In this document: positions 6,878 through 15,885 of the stretch, in pieces
How the letters are laid out: every line of letters begins with the position of its first letter
Position numbering within the stretch: position 1 is the first letter of the stretch
Origin: an uncultured Eubacteriales bacterium
GTDB lineage: Bacteria; Bacillota; Clostridia; Oscillospirales; Oscillospiraceae
Length of the DNA: 64,000 nucleotides
Direction: 5' to 3'
Assembly: GCA_900545815.1 (NCBI GenBank)
Contig: URAM01000005.1
Span: forward strand, 10,186-74,185
Program-made: the position numbers and the translations under genes
The notes under the pieces: generated by a model
What the model saw: only the letters and a program-made list of their open reading frames with translations
Database searches by the model: none
What the model was told of the DNA's origin: nothing

Positions 6878-7795
6878 TCACCAAAACTTTTTCTTCTTAC
6901 ACAGCCACAAGCTCAAGAGGAGGAACAGCACGCTCACCCCGATGACCGCTGGGTAGCCGTACTTCCAGCTCAGCTCAGGCATCCCCTGAAAATTCATCCC
7001 GTACCAGCCCACCAGCAGGGAGAGGGGGAGGAAGATGGTGGTGACGATGGTGAGGATCTGCATGATGTGGTTTTGGCGGATGCCGATCTCCGCTTGGAAC
7101 ATATTCTGGATCTGGGCGCAATACTCCCGCAGCAGCTGGGACTCCTCCCGCAGGCGGATGACTCGATCCTCGAACATCTGGAACAGCAGCGTCTCCTCCT
7201 GGGAGAAGAAGCCGTTGTCGTTCTTGCGCAGCTCACAGGCCACGTCGTCCAGCTGGGAGTAGTAGCGGAACCAAGCGGTGGATTCCTTCCGCAGGGAGGT
7301 CATGGGGGCGGTGAACTCCTTGAGCTGGTTGTTCAGCACTTGATCTTCCAGCGCCTGGGCACGATCCTCGATCTCCTCCAGGTGGTGCAGATCTCGGGCA
7401 ACGAGTTGGTTGAAGAAGGCGTACACGAATCGTCCCACGCTGCCCATCAGCGGACGCTTCTCGCGGACGATGTGCCGGAGCAGACCGGGCACCGTGTCCC
7501 CGTCGTCCACCAGCACCACCCGGTTCTGGGCGATCAGGTAGCCGTAGGTGGTGCGCCCCTCATCCTTTTCCTGCCGAGGCAGCACCAGGGTGCCGGACAG
7601 GCAGTCCCACCGCACATCCGCCTTGCACACCTTGGCGTCTTGGGCGGAGGGAGTGTGGAGCAATACCGTCTCCAGACCGGGCAGGGTAGGGTGGTGATCC
7701 AGTTCCTCCGATGTCAGCAGCACCACCGCCGGAGTTTCCGGTTGGGGCGGGTGGTCGGTGTGGGTCAGGGTCTCTTGGATGGTGTACCAGTGCAT
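6878..7795 (-). CDS. corA: CorA family magnesium/divalent cation transporter
   Basis: A 305-residue inner-membrane channel protein for Mg2+ or related divalent cations, working as a pentamer. It has the long cytoplasmic N-terminal domain, a long helical stalk ('LRKNDNGFFSQEETLLFQMFEDRVIRL'), and two C-terminal membrane helices with the signature 'YGMNFQGMPE' (GMN motif) between them. The tail is basic ('CKKKKFW'). The start at 7795 is used because GGAGGG lies upstream; 22 more in-frame residues are possible but lack a binding site. Promoter at 7830-7857, terminator at 6831-6859. Confidence 0.92.
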   Translation of the reverse strand: MHWYTIQETLTHTDHPPQPETPAVVLLTSEELDHHPTLPGLETVLLHTPSAQDAKVCKADVRWDCLSGTLVLPRQEKDEGRTTYGYLIAQNRVVLVDDGDTVPGLLRHIVREKRPLMGSVGRFVYAFFNQLVARDLHHLEEIEDRAQALEDQVLNNQLKEFTAPMTSLRKESTAWFRYYSQLDDVACELRKNDNGFFSQEETLLFQMFEDRVIRLREESQLLREYCAQIQNMFQAEIGIRQNHIMQILTIVTTIFLPLSLLVGWYGMNFQGMPELSWKYGYPAVIGVSVLFLLLSLWLCKKKKFW

Positions 7796-7829
7796 AGCGG
7801 TTCCCTCCGTTTTCCGGTTTGTTTTCCCT

Positions 7830-7857
7830 ATTGTACCACGCTGGGCGGAAAACGCAA
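7830..7857 (-). promoter_or_regulatory. Sigma-A promoter of corA
   Basis: On the minus strand TTGCGT (7857-7852), 16-base spacer, TACAAT (7835-7830) with a TGG extended -10. About 35 bases upstream of the start codon, so there is no room for an M-box riboswitch. Confidence 0.55.
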
Positions 7858-7878
7858 CCATTGGAAAACCGCAGCAGA

Positions 7879-7908
7879 TTGAAAAGAGGGCAGGGACTGT
7901 GCTATAAT
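7879..7908 (+). promoter_or_regulatory. Sigma-A promoter of the Ig-like protein gene
   Basis: TTGAAA (7879-7884), 18-base spacer, perfect TATAAT (7903-7908) with a TGC extended -10. It lies 51 bases upstream of the start at 7959. Confidence 0.7.
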
Positions 7909-7958
7909 AATCTCAATTACAATATTTACTTCTCAACAGAAAACAGAGCGAGGGACAT

Positions 7959-9086
7959 ATGAAACAGAGAAAGCATATCCTCATTGTGGTGTCTGTCCTG
8001 GTGGTGGCAGCGCTGGGTCTGGGGGGATGGTACCTGCTCAGCGACCGGCAGCCGCCGGAGCTGACCACTGTGGCGACCTATCAGGCAGAGTGCGGCAGGG
8101 CGGTCATGGTGGAAGAACTGGTGGCGCGCGTGGCGGATCACAGCAGCTATGAGGTGACCCTGTCCGGTGACGGAGCGATATCCCAGGACGGCAAATGCAT
8201 CACCTTCCCCAAGACAGGCACCTTCCCAGTGACCGTAGAAGCGGTGGACGCCAAGGGTAACCGTGTCCAGCAAACGGTGACCGTGACGGCGGTGGACAAG
8301 ACCCCGCCGGAGCTGACGGTAAAGACCATTAAGACCACCGTGGGCAAGAAGATCGACTACAAAAAAGCGGTCAAGGCGGTGGATGTGGTGGACGGCGACC
8401 TGACCGATGCCGTCCAGGTCAGTGATATCTATGTCAATCACAAGCAGGTGGGCAGTTATACCGCCATCTACACCGTCACCGACCAGGCGGGCAATCGGGC
8501 GGAAGCCCGTGGGTTGGTCATTGTCAACCCAGTGAAGGCGGATAAACTTCAGCTCAGCAGCAAGGAGCTGTACTTAAACGGCAACCAGTATGCCGCCCTG
8601 ACCACCACCGTCACCCCCAAGACCTGGGCGGGCACAGTGGAGTGGACGTCCAGCGACCCCGATGTAGCCACCGTCTCTGATGGGCTGGTGACCTGGGTAG
8701 CACCGGGAACGTGTACCATCACGGCCAAGGCGGACAAGCAGAAAGCGACCTGCGCCGTCACCTGCGGCGCAGTTGCCCTGTCCTCCGTCCGGCTGGATCG
8801 CTCCAGTGTCACATTAGAGGTGGGCACCATGACCATCCTACAGGCGGAGACTTCCCCCACCAACTGGAGCGGAGAAGTGACTTGGAAGAGCTCTAAGCCC
8901 AAGGTGGCCAAGGTGAAAAACGGAGTGGTCACTGCCCTGAAGCCGGGCAAGTGCAAGATCACTGCCCAGGCGGGGGATGGGAAGGCGGTCTGCACCGTCA
9001 TCTGCAAGGAAAAGAGCCTGGCAACAGAGTGGAAGGAGTGGTGGCAGGATGTCACAGAGGGAGGAAGCCATAACAGCAAGCATTGA
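7959..9086 (+). CDS. Membrane-anchored surface protein with bacterial Ig-like domains
   Basis: A 375-residue protein with an N-terminal membrane segment ('HILIVVSVLVVAALGLGGWYLL', positively charged before it), so anchored outside the cell. Two beta-sandwich repeats of the cadherin/HYR type follow (about 35-110 and 110-190, the second with 'DVVDGDLTDAVQVSD' and 'TVTDQAGN'), then two Big_2 domains (about 195-270 and 275-350) with the typical 'VEWTSSDPDVATVSDGLVTW' pattern. There is no LPXTG motif. Each Big_2 domain contains paired cysteines, unusual for the family. Its end overlaps the cca start by 38 bases in another frame. Likely structural or adhesive; the ligand is unknown. Confidence 0.82.
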   Translation: MKQRKHILIVVSVLVVAALGLGGWYLLSDRQPPELTTVATYQAECGRAVMVEELVARVADHSSYEVTLSGDGAISQDGKCITFPKTGTFPVTVEAVDAKGNRVQQTVTVTAVDKTPPELTVKTIKTTVGKKIDYKKAVKAVDVVDGDLTDAVQVSDIYVNHKQVGSYTAIYTVTDQAGNRAEARGLVIVNPVKADKLQLSSKELYLNGNQYAALTTTVTPKTWAGTVEWTSSDPDVATVSDGLVTWVAPGTCTITAKADKQKATCAVTCGAVALSSVRLDRSSVTLEVGTMTILQAETSPTNWSGEVTWKSSKPKVAKVKNGVVTALKPGKCKITAQAGDGKAVCTVICKEKSLATEWKEWWQDVTEGGSHNSKH

Positions 9087-10434
9087 CCTGGCAGCCATCC
9101 GGCTGCCCCAGCCGGTGGAGGAGATCTTGAGACAACTGAACCGGTCGGGGTATGAGGCCTATGTGGTAGGCGGCTGCGTTCGGGACGCTCTGCTGGGGCA
9201 GGAGCCTCACGACTGGGACATTTGCACCTCAGCCCTGCCGGAGCAGGTCATCGCCTGCTTTCCGGCGCACAACGTGTACAAGACCGGTATCCAGCATGGT
9301 ACGGTGCTGCTGCGCTGGGAAGGGGAAGGGTACGAGATTACCACCTTCCGGACGGAGGGCGGCTACAGCGACCACCGACACCCAGATCAAGTCCAGTTCG
9401 TAGGCCATATCCGAGAAGATCTGGCACGCCGAGACTTTACCATCAACGCCATGGCCTACCATCCGGATACCGGCGTGGTGGACTGGTTCGGCGGCCAGGA
9501 GGATTTAATGAGCGGCCTCATCCGCTGTGTGGGCGTGCCGGAGGAGCGGTTTCAGGAGGACGGCCTGCGCATTTTGCGGGCGCTGCGCTTTGGGGCGCGG
9601 TACGGGTTCTCCATCGAGGCGGAGACCGCTCAGGCCATGCATCGGTGCAAACAGCAGCTCCACTACATCGCCCAGGAGCGCATCTTCTCCGAGCTCAAGG
9701 GCATCCTTGTCGGTGACGGTGCGGCAGAGATGCTTCGGGCACATCGGGACATCTTGACGGTCTTTTTGCCAGAGATCGCCCCCATGTTCGACATGGAGCA
9801 GCGGAACCCCCACCACTGCTATGACGTCTGGGAGCACACCCTTCACGCTATGGCCAACATCGCTCCCGACCCCACCCTGCGCCTGGCCATGCTCTTTCAC
9901 GACATCGGCAAGCCCTATACCTTCGCCCTGGACGAGGCGGGCGTTGGCCACTGTATCGGCCACAGCGGCGTGGGCGCCCAAATGGCCCGGGATATCCTGA
10001 CGCGCCTTCGGTGCGACCGAGAGACGATGGATGCGGTGGTGACCCTGGTGGAGTGGCACGACCGAGCCAGGCGGTTCTACCGTCCCTTCACCCTGCGCCT
10101 GTTGGCACAGCTGGGAGAGGAACGGGTGCGGCAGCTGCTGCAGGTGGTGGAGGCGGACGTCAAGGCGCAAGCGCCGGAGACGGTGCCGGCCAAGATGGGG
10201 TTGCTGCTGGTAGGCTATGCCCGTGTGGATGCCCTTCGGGCGGCAGATGCCTGCTTCCAGAAAAGCGACCTGGCCATTGGCGGTCGGGAGCTGATCGCCC
10301 TGGGCATGAAGCCCGGAGCGCCCATGGGAGTGTTGTTGGAACAACTGTTCCAGCAGGTGCTGGACGGGCGTTTGGAAAATCAGAAGGACGCTCTGCTGGC
10401 GGAAGCGGCAGAGTGGATTACGCAAAACAGCTGA
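9049..10434 (+). CDS. cca: CCA tRNA nucleotidyltransferase
   Basis: A 461-residue class II nucleotidyltransferase that adds or repairs the 3' CCA of tRNAs. Head-domain motifs are intact: 'GGCVRDALLGQEPHDWDI' with the DxD metal site, 'RRDFTINAMAY' and the nucleotide-selecting 'EDGLRILRALRFGARYGF'. A central HD domain ('LAMLFHDIGKP', 'HSGVGAQMA') suggests added phosphohydrolase activity. The start at 9049 follows GGAAGGAGTGG and overlaps the Ig-like gene by 38 bases, suggesting translational coupling. The tRNAs in this window already encode CCA, so the enzyme probably does repair here. A closely related poly(A) polymerase cannot be fully excluded. Confidence 0.9.
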   Translation: MSQREEAITASIDLAAIRLPQPVEEILRQLNRSGYEAYVVGGCVRDALLGQEPHDWDICTSALPEQVIACFPAHNVYKTGIQHGTVLLRWEGEGYEITTFRTEGGYSDHRHPDQVQFVGHIREDLARRDFTINAMAYHPDTGVVDWFGGQEDLMSGLIRCVGVPEERFQEDGLRILRALRFGARYGFSIEAETAQAMHRCKQQLHYIAQERIFSELKGILVGDGAAEMLRAHRDILTVFLPEIAPMFDMEQRNPHHCYDVWEHTLHAMANIAPDPTLRLAMLFHDIGKPYTFALDEAGVGHCIGHSGVGAQMARDILTRLRCDRETMDAVVTLVEWHDRARRFYRPFTLRLLAQLGEERVRQLLQVVEADVKAQAPETVPAKMGLLLVGYARVDALRAADACFQKSDLAIGGRELIALGMKPGAPMGVLLEQLFQQVLDGRLENQKDALLAEAAEWITQNS

Positions 10435-10457
10435 CCGAACCGGTCAGCTGTTTTGCG
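10421..10457. terminator. Bidirectional terminator between cca and the nitrilase gene
   Basis: A perfect 17-bp stem, CGCAAAACAGCTGACCG (10421-10437) and its complement (10441-10457), with a 3-base loop. It contains the cca stop codon. The two genes converge on it. Confidence 0.8.
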
Positions 10458-10460
10458 CCT

Positions 10461-11276
10461 TTATTTGAGCCAGTTGAGCTGATACAAATCATTCCGCCGA
10501 GCGGGGAACAGGGGGAGCTGATCACGGGTGTCCTGGACTTTTTGCAAGTCCATCTGCACCAAGAGCATCTCCGGAGCATAGTCTGCCTCAGCCAGGATCT
10601 CCCCCCAGGGGGAGCAGGCCAGGGAGTGGCCGTAGGCGATGTAGCCCTTCTCGTTCCGTGCCGGACAGACACCGGCGGTAAACAGTTGGGCGTCCATAGC
10701 ACGGCTGCGCAGGAGCAGCTCCCAGTGGGCGGCGCCTGTGACGTTGTTGAAGGCGGCGGGGATGATGACCGCCTGAGCCCCTGCCTTGGACATCAGCAAA
10801 AACAGTTCGGGGAACCGGATGTCGAAGCAGACGCAGACACCGATCTTACCGAATTCCGTGTCAAAGAGGGTCAGTTCACTGCCTGGTGTCAGCGTGTCCG
10901 ACTCCCGAAAATGGGGGCCGTTGGCGATGGCTGCATCAAAGAGATGGATCTTGCGATGGCGTGCCGCCTGTCTGCCCTCTCGGTCAAAGACAAAGCAGGT
11001 GTTATAGAGCTTCTCCCCGTCCAACTCGGGGAAGGTACCGCCTACCACCCAGATGTGGTTGGCACGGGCGGCGTCAGAAAGGGCTTGCCAGACCGCACCG
11101 CCGGCGGGCTCGGCATAGGGACGGAAATACTTATGTTGATAGGGACAGCAGAACATCTCCGGCAGCACCGCCAGGTCTGCCCCCTGTTGTGCGGCGGCGG
11201 CGATCTGTGCCACAGCGTCCGCCACGTTCTGGGTCTTATCCAGCACGGTGCGCATTTGGATCAGAGCAGTTTTCAT
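10461..11276 (-). CDS. Carbon-nitrogen hydrolase (omega-amidase/Nit2-like)
   Basis: A 271-residue cytosolic hydrolase of the nitrilase superfamily. The Glu-Lys-Cys triad is visible: 'LPEMFCCPY' (Glu about 40), 'RHRKIHLFD' (Lys about 108) and 'CVCFDIRFPE' (Cys about 150). The context around the Cys and the 'FRESDTLTPG' segment is typical of the omega-amidase branch, which hydrolyses alpha-ketoglutaramate or alpha-ketosuccinamate; this assignment is by similarity only. It starts with ATG 11276 behind AGAAAGGACG and is transcribed alone. Confidence 0.88.
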   Translation of the reverse strand: MKTALIQMRTVLDKTQNVADAVAQIAAAAQQGADLAVLPEMFCCPYQHKYFRPYAEPAGGAVWQALSDAARANHIWVVGGTFPELDGEKLYNTCFVFDREGRQAARHRKIHLFDAAIANGPHFRESDTLTPGSELTLFDTEFGKIGVCVCFDIRFPELFLLMSKAGAQAVIIPAAFNNVTGAAHWELLLRSRAMDAQLFTAGVCPARNEKGYIAYGHSLACSPWGEILAEADYAPEMLLVQMDLQKVQDTRDQLPLFPARRNDLYQLNWLK

Positions 11277-11384
11277 GTGGAACCCGTCCTTTCTAAACGG
11301 CGATAGAAGTATGCCGCTCCATTATATCAGATTGCCTGCGGGGACGCAATTCCCTAGACCGTGCATAGGAAGGGCGGTTTTTGG

Positions 11385-11413
11385 TTGTATCGGAAAAAGA
11401 GTTGTGTTATACT
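11385..11413 (+). promoter_or_regulatory. Promoter of the ddl-murF cluster
   Basis: TTGTAT (11385-11390), 17-base spacer, TATACT (11408-11413) with a TGT extended -10. It lies 50 bases before the ddl start. The -35 match is weak. Confidence 0.5.
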
Positions 11414-11462
11414 GCAATATGTATGCGTATAAGCTTGATTGCGGATAAGGAGCGCAAAATAG

Positions 11463-12518
11463 ATGAAAATTGTTGTATTGGCCGGTGGCCTCAGTGACGA
11501 ACGGAACGTCTCCCTCTCTTCCGGCACGCTGATTACAGAAGCGCTGCGGAGAAAGGGACATCGTGTGGCATTGGTGGATTTATATATGGGCTTGGAAGGG
11601 TATGACGGAACCAGCGAAGCCCTCTTTGATGCCCCTGTGCCCGAAGAATGGAAAAAAGTGTCCCGACAGGCGCCGGACTTGCAAAAGATCAAGGCGGCAC
11701 GTCAGTGGCAGAGCGAGAGCTACTTCGGCGTGGGCGTGCTGGAGCTGTGCCAGACGGCAGACATCGTCTTTCTGGCGCTCCACGGCAGCTGCGGCGAGGA
11801 TGGCCGTGTCCAGGCCACCCTGGAAGCCTTCGGCATCCCCTTCACCGGAGCCAACTACCTCAGCAGCGCCATTGCCATGGATAAGGACTTGACCAAGCGT
11901 TTGGTGGCGCCCCTGGGCATCCACACCCCCCAGTGGCAGCGGGTCACCTACACCCAGGGGGACATTCCCGCCCTGGTGAACGACACTGCCCTCCCCGTGG
12001 TGGTCAAACCCCTCATGGGCGGTTCCTCCATCGGCGTCTCCATCGCTCGCACTCCGGCGGAGCTGACGGCGGCGCTGGAGCAGTGCCTGGACATGGGCAG
12101 CAGCACGGTGGTGCTGGAGCAGTATGTGTCCGGTCGGGAGATCCAGGTAGGGTACCTGGTAGATCGGGCGCTGCCCTCCATCGAGATCATCCCCAAGAGC
12201 GGGTTCTATGACTATGAGAACAAGTACCAGCCCGGCGCGGCAGAGGAGATCACCCCTGCCCCTATCCCGCCAGAGTGGGAAGCGCAGCTGGCGCAGGATA
12301 CCAAGACCGTCTTTGACGCCCTGGGGCTGTCCGTCTACTCTCGGGCAGACTTCATTGTGGACGAGAGCGGCACTCCCTGGTTTTTGGAGATCAACACCCT
12401 CCCCGGCATGACCCCCACCAGCCTGGTGCCGCAAGAGGCGGCAGCGGCGGGCATCAGCTATGACGAGCTGTGCGAGACCATCGTGAATGTCTCCCTGAAG
12501 CTGCGGGGAAAGCAGTGA
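11463..12518 (+). CDS. ddl: D-alanine--D-alanine ligase
   Basis: A 351-residue ATP-grasp enzyme that joins two D-alanines for peptidoglycan. It has the N-terminal 'GGLSDERNVSLSSG' (substrate-1 loop), 'LALHGSCGEDGRVQATLE', the ATP-grasp core ('PVVVKPLMGGSSIGVS'), the omega-loop 'FYDYENKYQPG', and the metal site 'FLEINTLPGMTPTSLVP'. The Tyr-containing omega-loop is of the D-Ala-D-Ala type rather than the VanA D-lactate type, so resistance is not indicated. It sits 40 bases before murF, the enzyme that uses its product. Confidence 0.93.
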   Translation: MKIVVLAGGLSDERNVSLSSGTLITEALRRKGHRVALVDLYMGLEGYDGTSEALFDAPVPEEWKKVSRQAPDLQKIKAARQWQSESYFGVGVLELCQTADIVFLALHGSCGEDGRVQATLEAFGIPFTGANYLSSAIAMDKDLTKRLVAPLGIHTPQWQRVTYTQGDIPALVNDTALPVVVKPLMGGSSIGVSIARTPAELTAALEQCLDMGSSTVVLEQYVSGREIQVGYLVDRALPSIEIIPKSGFYDYENKYQPGAAEEITPAPIPPEWEAQLAQDTKTVFDALGLSVYSRADFIVDESGTPWFLEINTLPGMTPTSLVPQEAAAAGISYDELCETIVNVSLKLRGKQ

Positions 12519-12558
12519 CAGAACGTCCAGGACAGAGAGAAGGAAGGATGCAGCAACT

Positions 12559-13950
12559 ATGGAAGCAATGACATTGCGTGAGATTTTGCAGGCCACCGGC
12601 GGAACCTTGCTGGGCACTATGGTGGACTTGGACACCCAGGTAGGCTCGGTGGATACCGACAGCCGTGCCATGACCGAGGGCGCCCTCTTTGTCCCCCTGG
12701 TGGGGGAGCGGTTCGATGGTCACGCCTACATTGGAAAGTCCCTGGAAAACGGCGCCGTGGGTACCCTCACCGACCACGAGCTGGCGGATTACCGGCCGGA
12801 TAAGTTCTATGTCCTGGTGCCGGACACCCTGTTGGCGCTGGGGGACCTGGCGGCTTATTATCGCAGCAAGTTTGATGTCAAGATCATCGCCGTCACCGGC
12901 AGCGTGGGCAAGACCACTTCCAAGGATATGGCCGCCGCTGTGCTCAGCCAGAAGTTTCGGGTGCTCAAGACGGATGGCAACTTCAACAACAACATCGGCG
13001 TTCCCAAGACCCTTTTCCGGCTCAGCCACGAGCATCAGGTGGCGGTGGTGGAGATGGGGATGAACCATGTGGGCGAGATCGACTACCTCACCCGCATTGC
13101 CCGTCCGGATGCCGCCATCATCACCAACATCGGTGACGCCCACATTGAAAATCTGGGCAGCCGAGAGAACACTCTCATGGCTAAGGCGGAGGTGTTCCAC
13201 GGCATGAAGGCCGCTGGTCTCGCCATCTTGAACGGCGACGATCCCCTCCTGCGCAGCCTGGACGGGAAGCTGCACCAGTCCATCCTCTGGTACGGCGAGA
13301 ACGACGGCAATGACTACCAGTGCAAGAGCCTGGACGAGCGATTCAGTGACCACATGGTCATGGAGACCGTCACCCCCACCGGCACTTGGCAGCAGACCAT
13401 CCCCGGCATCGGCCGCTACATGATTTACCCCACCCTGGCGGCAGCCGCCGTGGGACAGTGGCTGGGGATGACCCAGGAGGAGATCGCAGAGGGCGTTGGC
13501 CACTTCGTCAACTCCAAGATGCGCATGGACACCGTCCGCTGCGGCGACGGCGTCATCGTCCTCAACGACACCTACAACGCCAACCCCCAGTCTATGCGGG
13601 CAGCGCTGGAAGTGCTGTCCAAATTTGACGGCGACTACAAGGTGGCCGTCCTGGGGGATATGCTGGAGCTGGGCGACCTGGGGCCTGCCCTCCACGAGAG
13701 CGTGGGACAGTTTGTGGTCACCTGCGGCATCGACTGTCTGGTGGCTGTGGGCACCCTGGCAGAGAATATCTACAACGCCGCCCAGGCAGGCGGCAAGGTG
13801 GAATGTTATTATCGCCCCACCAAAGAGGAAGCGAAAGCTGTGCTGGATCAGGTCATCCGCAAGAACACCATCGTTCTCTGTAAGGCCTCCCGTGGGATGG
13901 CCATGGAGGAGCTGGTGGAGTATATCAAGGAGATCCGTCCAGAGGGATAA
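12559..13950 (+). CDS. murF: UDP-N-acetylmuramoyl-tripeptide--D-alanyl-D-alanine ligase
   Basis: A 463-residue cytoplasmic Mur ligase adding D-Ala-D-Ala to the UDP-MurNAc tripeptide. Three domains are seen: the N-terminal UDP-binding region with 'VDTDSRAMTEGALFVPL', the central ATP domain with P-loop 'VTGSVGKTTSKDM' (about 112) and 'NFNNNIGVPKTLF', and the C-terminal Rossmann-like domain with 'NDTYNANPQSM'. The start follows AGGAAGG by about 8 bases. It is co-oriented with ddl, forming a two-step cell-wall unit. Confidence 0.95.
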   Translation: MEAMTLREILQATGGTLLGTMVDLDTQVGSVDTDSRAMTEGALFVPLVGERFDGHAYIGKSLENGAVGTLTDHELADYRPDKFYVLVPDTLLALGDLAAYYRSKFDVKIIAVTGSVGKTTSKDMAAAVLSQKFRVLKTDGNFNNNIGVPKTLFRLSHEHQVAVVEMGMNHVGEIDYLTRIARPDAAIITNIGDAHIENLGSRENTLMAKAEVFHGMKAAGLAILNGDDPLLRSLDGKLHQSILWYGENDGNDYQCKSLDERFSDHMVMETVTPTGTWQQTIPGIGRYMIYPTLAAAAVGQWLGMTQEEIAEGVGHFVNSKMRMDTVRCGDGVIVLNDTYNANPQSMRAALEVLSKFDGDYKVAVLGDMLELGDLGPALHESVGQFVVTCGIDCLVAVGTLAENIYNAAQAGGKVECYYRPTKEEAKAVLDQVIRKNTIVLCKASRGMAMEELVEYIKEIRPEG

Positions 13951-13971
13951 AGAGAAAGGGAGCAGGCGGTC

Positions 13972-15882
13972 ATGATCGAATTTTCCGTAACCAACCTAGT
14001 CAAAGCGTTTACCATCGGGGACAACATCCTGGACGGCCTGACCTTCCACATCAACCAAGGCGAGCGGGTGGGTCTGCTGGGTAAAAACGGCAGCGGCAAG
14101 AGCACCCTGTTCAAAATCCTCACCGGTGAGCTGGACTACGACGAGGGGGAAATCTCCATTGCCCCCGGCCACCGGATGGGGCTGATCTCTCAGATTCCCG
14201 TCTACCCGGAGGGCTGCACCGTGGAAGCGGTGTTGGAAACCGCCTTCCAGCGGGTGCGGCGGATCGAAAAAGAAATGAAGGAATTGGAGGAACAGATGGC
14301 CGCCGGAAACGCCAGCCGGACGGTGATGGAGCGGTATGACAAGCTCAGCACCGACTTCGAACTGGCCGGAGGCTATGATACAGCGGTGCAGGTCAATAAA
14401 ATCTGCAACGGCTTGGGCATCCCCGATGCCATGCGCCAGCAGCCCTTCGCCTCTCTCTCCGGCGGCGAGCAGACCCGGGTGAACCTGGGTCGCCTCATTT
14501 TGGAGGACACCGACATCTTGCTGCTGGACGAGCCCACCAACCACTTGGATCTCCATGCGGTGGAGTGGCTGGAAGGCTATCTGAAAAGCTTTCCCGGCAC
14601 CGTCCTGACCATCTCCCATGACCGGTACTTCCTGGATCAGGTGGTCACTCGGGTCATCGAGATCAACCGGGGCAAGGCGGAGTTCTATGCCGGCAACTAC
14701 AGCTTCTACGCTGTGGAGAAGGAGAAGCGCTATCGGGAGCAGCTCAAGCAGTACGAGAAGGAGCAGGCTAAGATCGCCCAGCTCACCGCGGTGGCTACGG
14801 TCATGCACCAGCGGGGCACGGAGAAGATGCACAAGACTGCTTTCGCCATGGAAAAGCGCATCGAGCGCCTGCGCAGCACCGAGCGTCCCATGGCCAAGGA
14901 GCGGGCGCTGAAAATGCAGTTCTCCAGCTGGGAGTTCAACGGGGACGAGCTGTTCACCGTGGAGGATGTGAGCAAGTCCTTCGGCGGACGCACCCTCTTT
15001 GACCATGTGAGCCTGGAAGCCCACGGCGGCGAGCGCATCGCCCTGCTGGGGGACAACGGCACCGGCAAGACCACCTTCCTGAAAATCCTGCTGGGGGACG
15101 AGCTGCCCGACAAGGGTTGGGTGCATTACGGCCCCACCGTCCGCAAGGGCTGCCTGCCCCAGATCGTCCAGTTTGAGGATCCGGAGCGGACGCTGCTGGA
15201 CACCATGCTGTGGGAGCAGGGTTGCTCCGCTCAGGAGGCACGAGATCGGCTGGGCGCCTTCCGGTTCCAGGGGGAGGACGTGTTCAAGCCCGTCAACACC
15301 CTGTCCGGCGGCGAGCGTTCTCGGCTGAAGCTGTGTATGCTCATGGACGAGCGCATCAACTTCCTGGTGCTGGACGAGCCCACCAACCACCTGGACATTG
15401 CGTCCCGAGAGTGGATCGAAGAAGCGGTGGAAAACTTTGATGGGGCGCTGCTCTTTGTGTCCCATGACCGATATTTCATCAACCGGTTCGCCAACCGTAT
15501 CTGGATGTTGGAGGACGGGAAGATCACCGATTTCAAAGGGGACTACCAGCAGTGGCTGGCCAAGAAGGCACGGGAGGAAGAACTGAAGAACGTGCTGAAG
15601 CCCCAGAACAGTAAGAAACAGGAAAACAAAGAGAAGCGAGAGAAAAAGCAAAAAAAGCAGCCTGGCGGCACCAAAATGACCGAAAAGAAGCGCAACAGCG
15701 TGGAAAAGGAGATCTCCAAAGTGGAAAACCAGCTTCAGGAGCTGGCGGATTCCATGGAAGGGTGCGGTTCCGATTATCAGAAGCTGCAAGAGATCGCAGA
15801 GCAGCAGGCGGCGCTGGAAGCCCAGCTGGAAGGCTTGTACCAACAGTGGGAGGAGCTGTCCTTGCTGCTGGAGGAGGGGTAA
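13972..15882 (+). CDS. ABC-F family ATP-binding protein
   Basis: A 636-residue soluble protein with two ABC ATPase domains and no membrane segment, which defines ABC-F. Walker A motifs: 'GLLGKNGSGKSTLFK' and 'ALLGDNGTGKTTFLK'. Signatures: 'LSGGEQTRVNLGR' and 'LSGGERSRLKLCM'. Walker B: 'LLLDEPTNHLDLHAVEWLE' and 'LVLDEPTNHLDIASREWIE'. Between them is the linker with charged helices ('EKEKRYREQLKQYEKEQ'), and the last 100 residues are a Lys/Glu-rich coiled coil. Such proteins act on the ribosome, as translation factors or antibiotic-protection proteins; the subtype is not resolved. It follows murF by 21 bases. Confidence 0.9.
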   Translation: MIEFSVTNLVKAFTIGDNILDGLTFHINQGERVGLLGKNGSGKSTLFKILTGELDYDEGEISIAPGHRMGLISQIPVYPEGCTVEAVLETAFQRVRRIEKEMKELEEQMAAGNASRTVMERYDKLSTDFELAGGYDTAVQVNKICNGLGIPDAMRQQPFASLSGGEQTRVNLGRLILEDTDILLLDEPTNHLDLHAVEWLEGYLKSFPGTVLTISHDRYFLDQVVTRVIEINRGKAEFYAGNYSFYAVEKEKRYREQLKQYEKEQAKIAQLTAVATVMHQRGTEKMHKTAFAMEKRIERLRSTERPMAKERALKMQFSSWEFNGDELFTVEDVSKSFGGRTLFDHVSLEAHGGERIALLGDNGTGKTTFLKILLGDELPDKGWVHYGPTVRKGCLPQIVQFEDPERTLLDTMLWEQGCSAQEARDRLGAFRFQGEDVFKPVNTLSGGERSRLKLCMLMDERINFLVLDEPTNHLDIASREWIEEAVENFDGALLFVSHDRYFINRFANRIWMLEDGKITDFKGDYQQWLAKKAREEELKNVLKPQNSKKQENKEKREKKQKKQPGGTKMTEKKRNSVEKEISKVENQLQELADSMEGCGSDYQKLQEIAEQQAALEAQLEGLYQQWEELSLLLEEG

Positions 15883-15885
15883 CCC

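Noticed and set aside
6652..6945. Open reading frame running through the three repeats
   Set aside because: No ribosome binding site, starts on a non-standard codon context, repeats translate to low-complexity sequence, and it runs through a terminator hairpin.
11463..12518. Vancomycin-resistance type D-Ala-D-Lac ligase
   Set aside because: The omega-loop has the Tyr-containing 'FYDYENKYQPG' of D-Ala-D-Ala ligases, and no vanH/vanX genes are present.
13996..15843. 615-codon minus-strand frame opposite the ABC-F gene
   Set aside because: Shadow frame: composition is that of an antisense of GC-rich coding DNA, and the plus strand carries complete ABC motifs.
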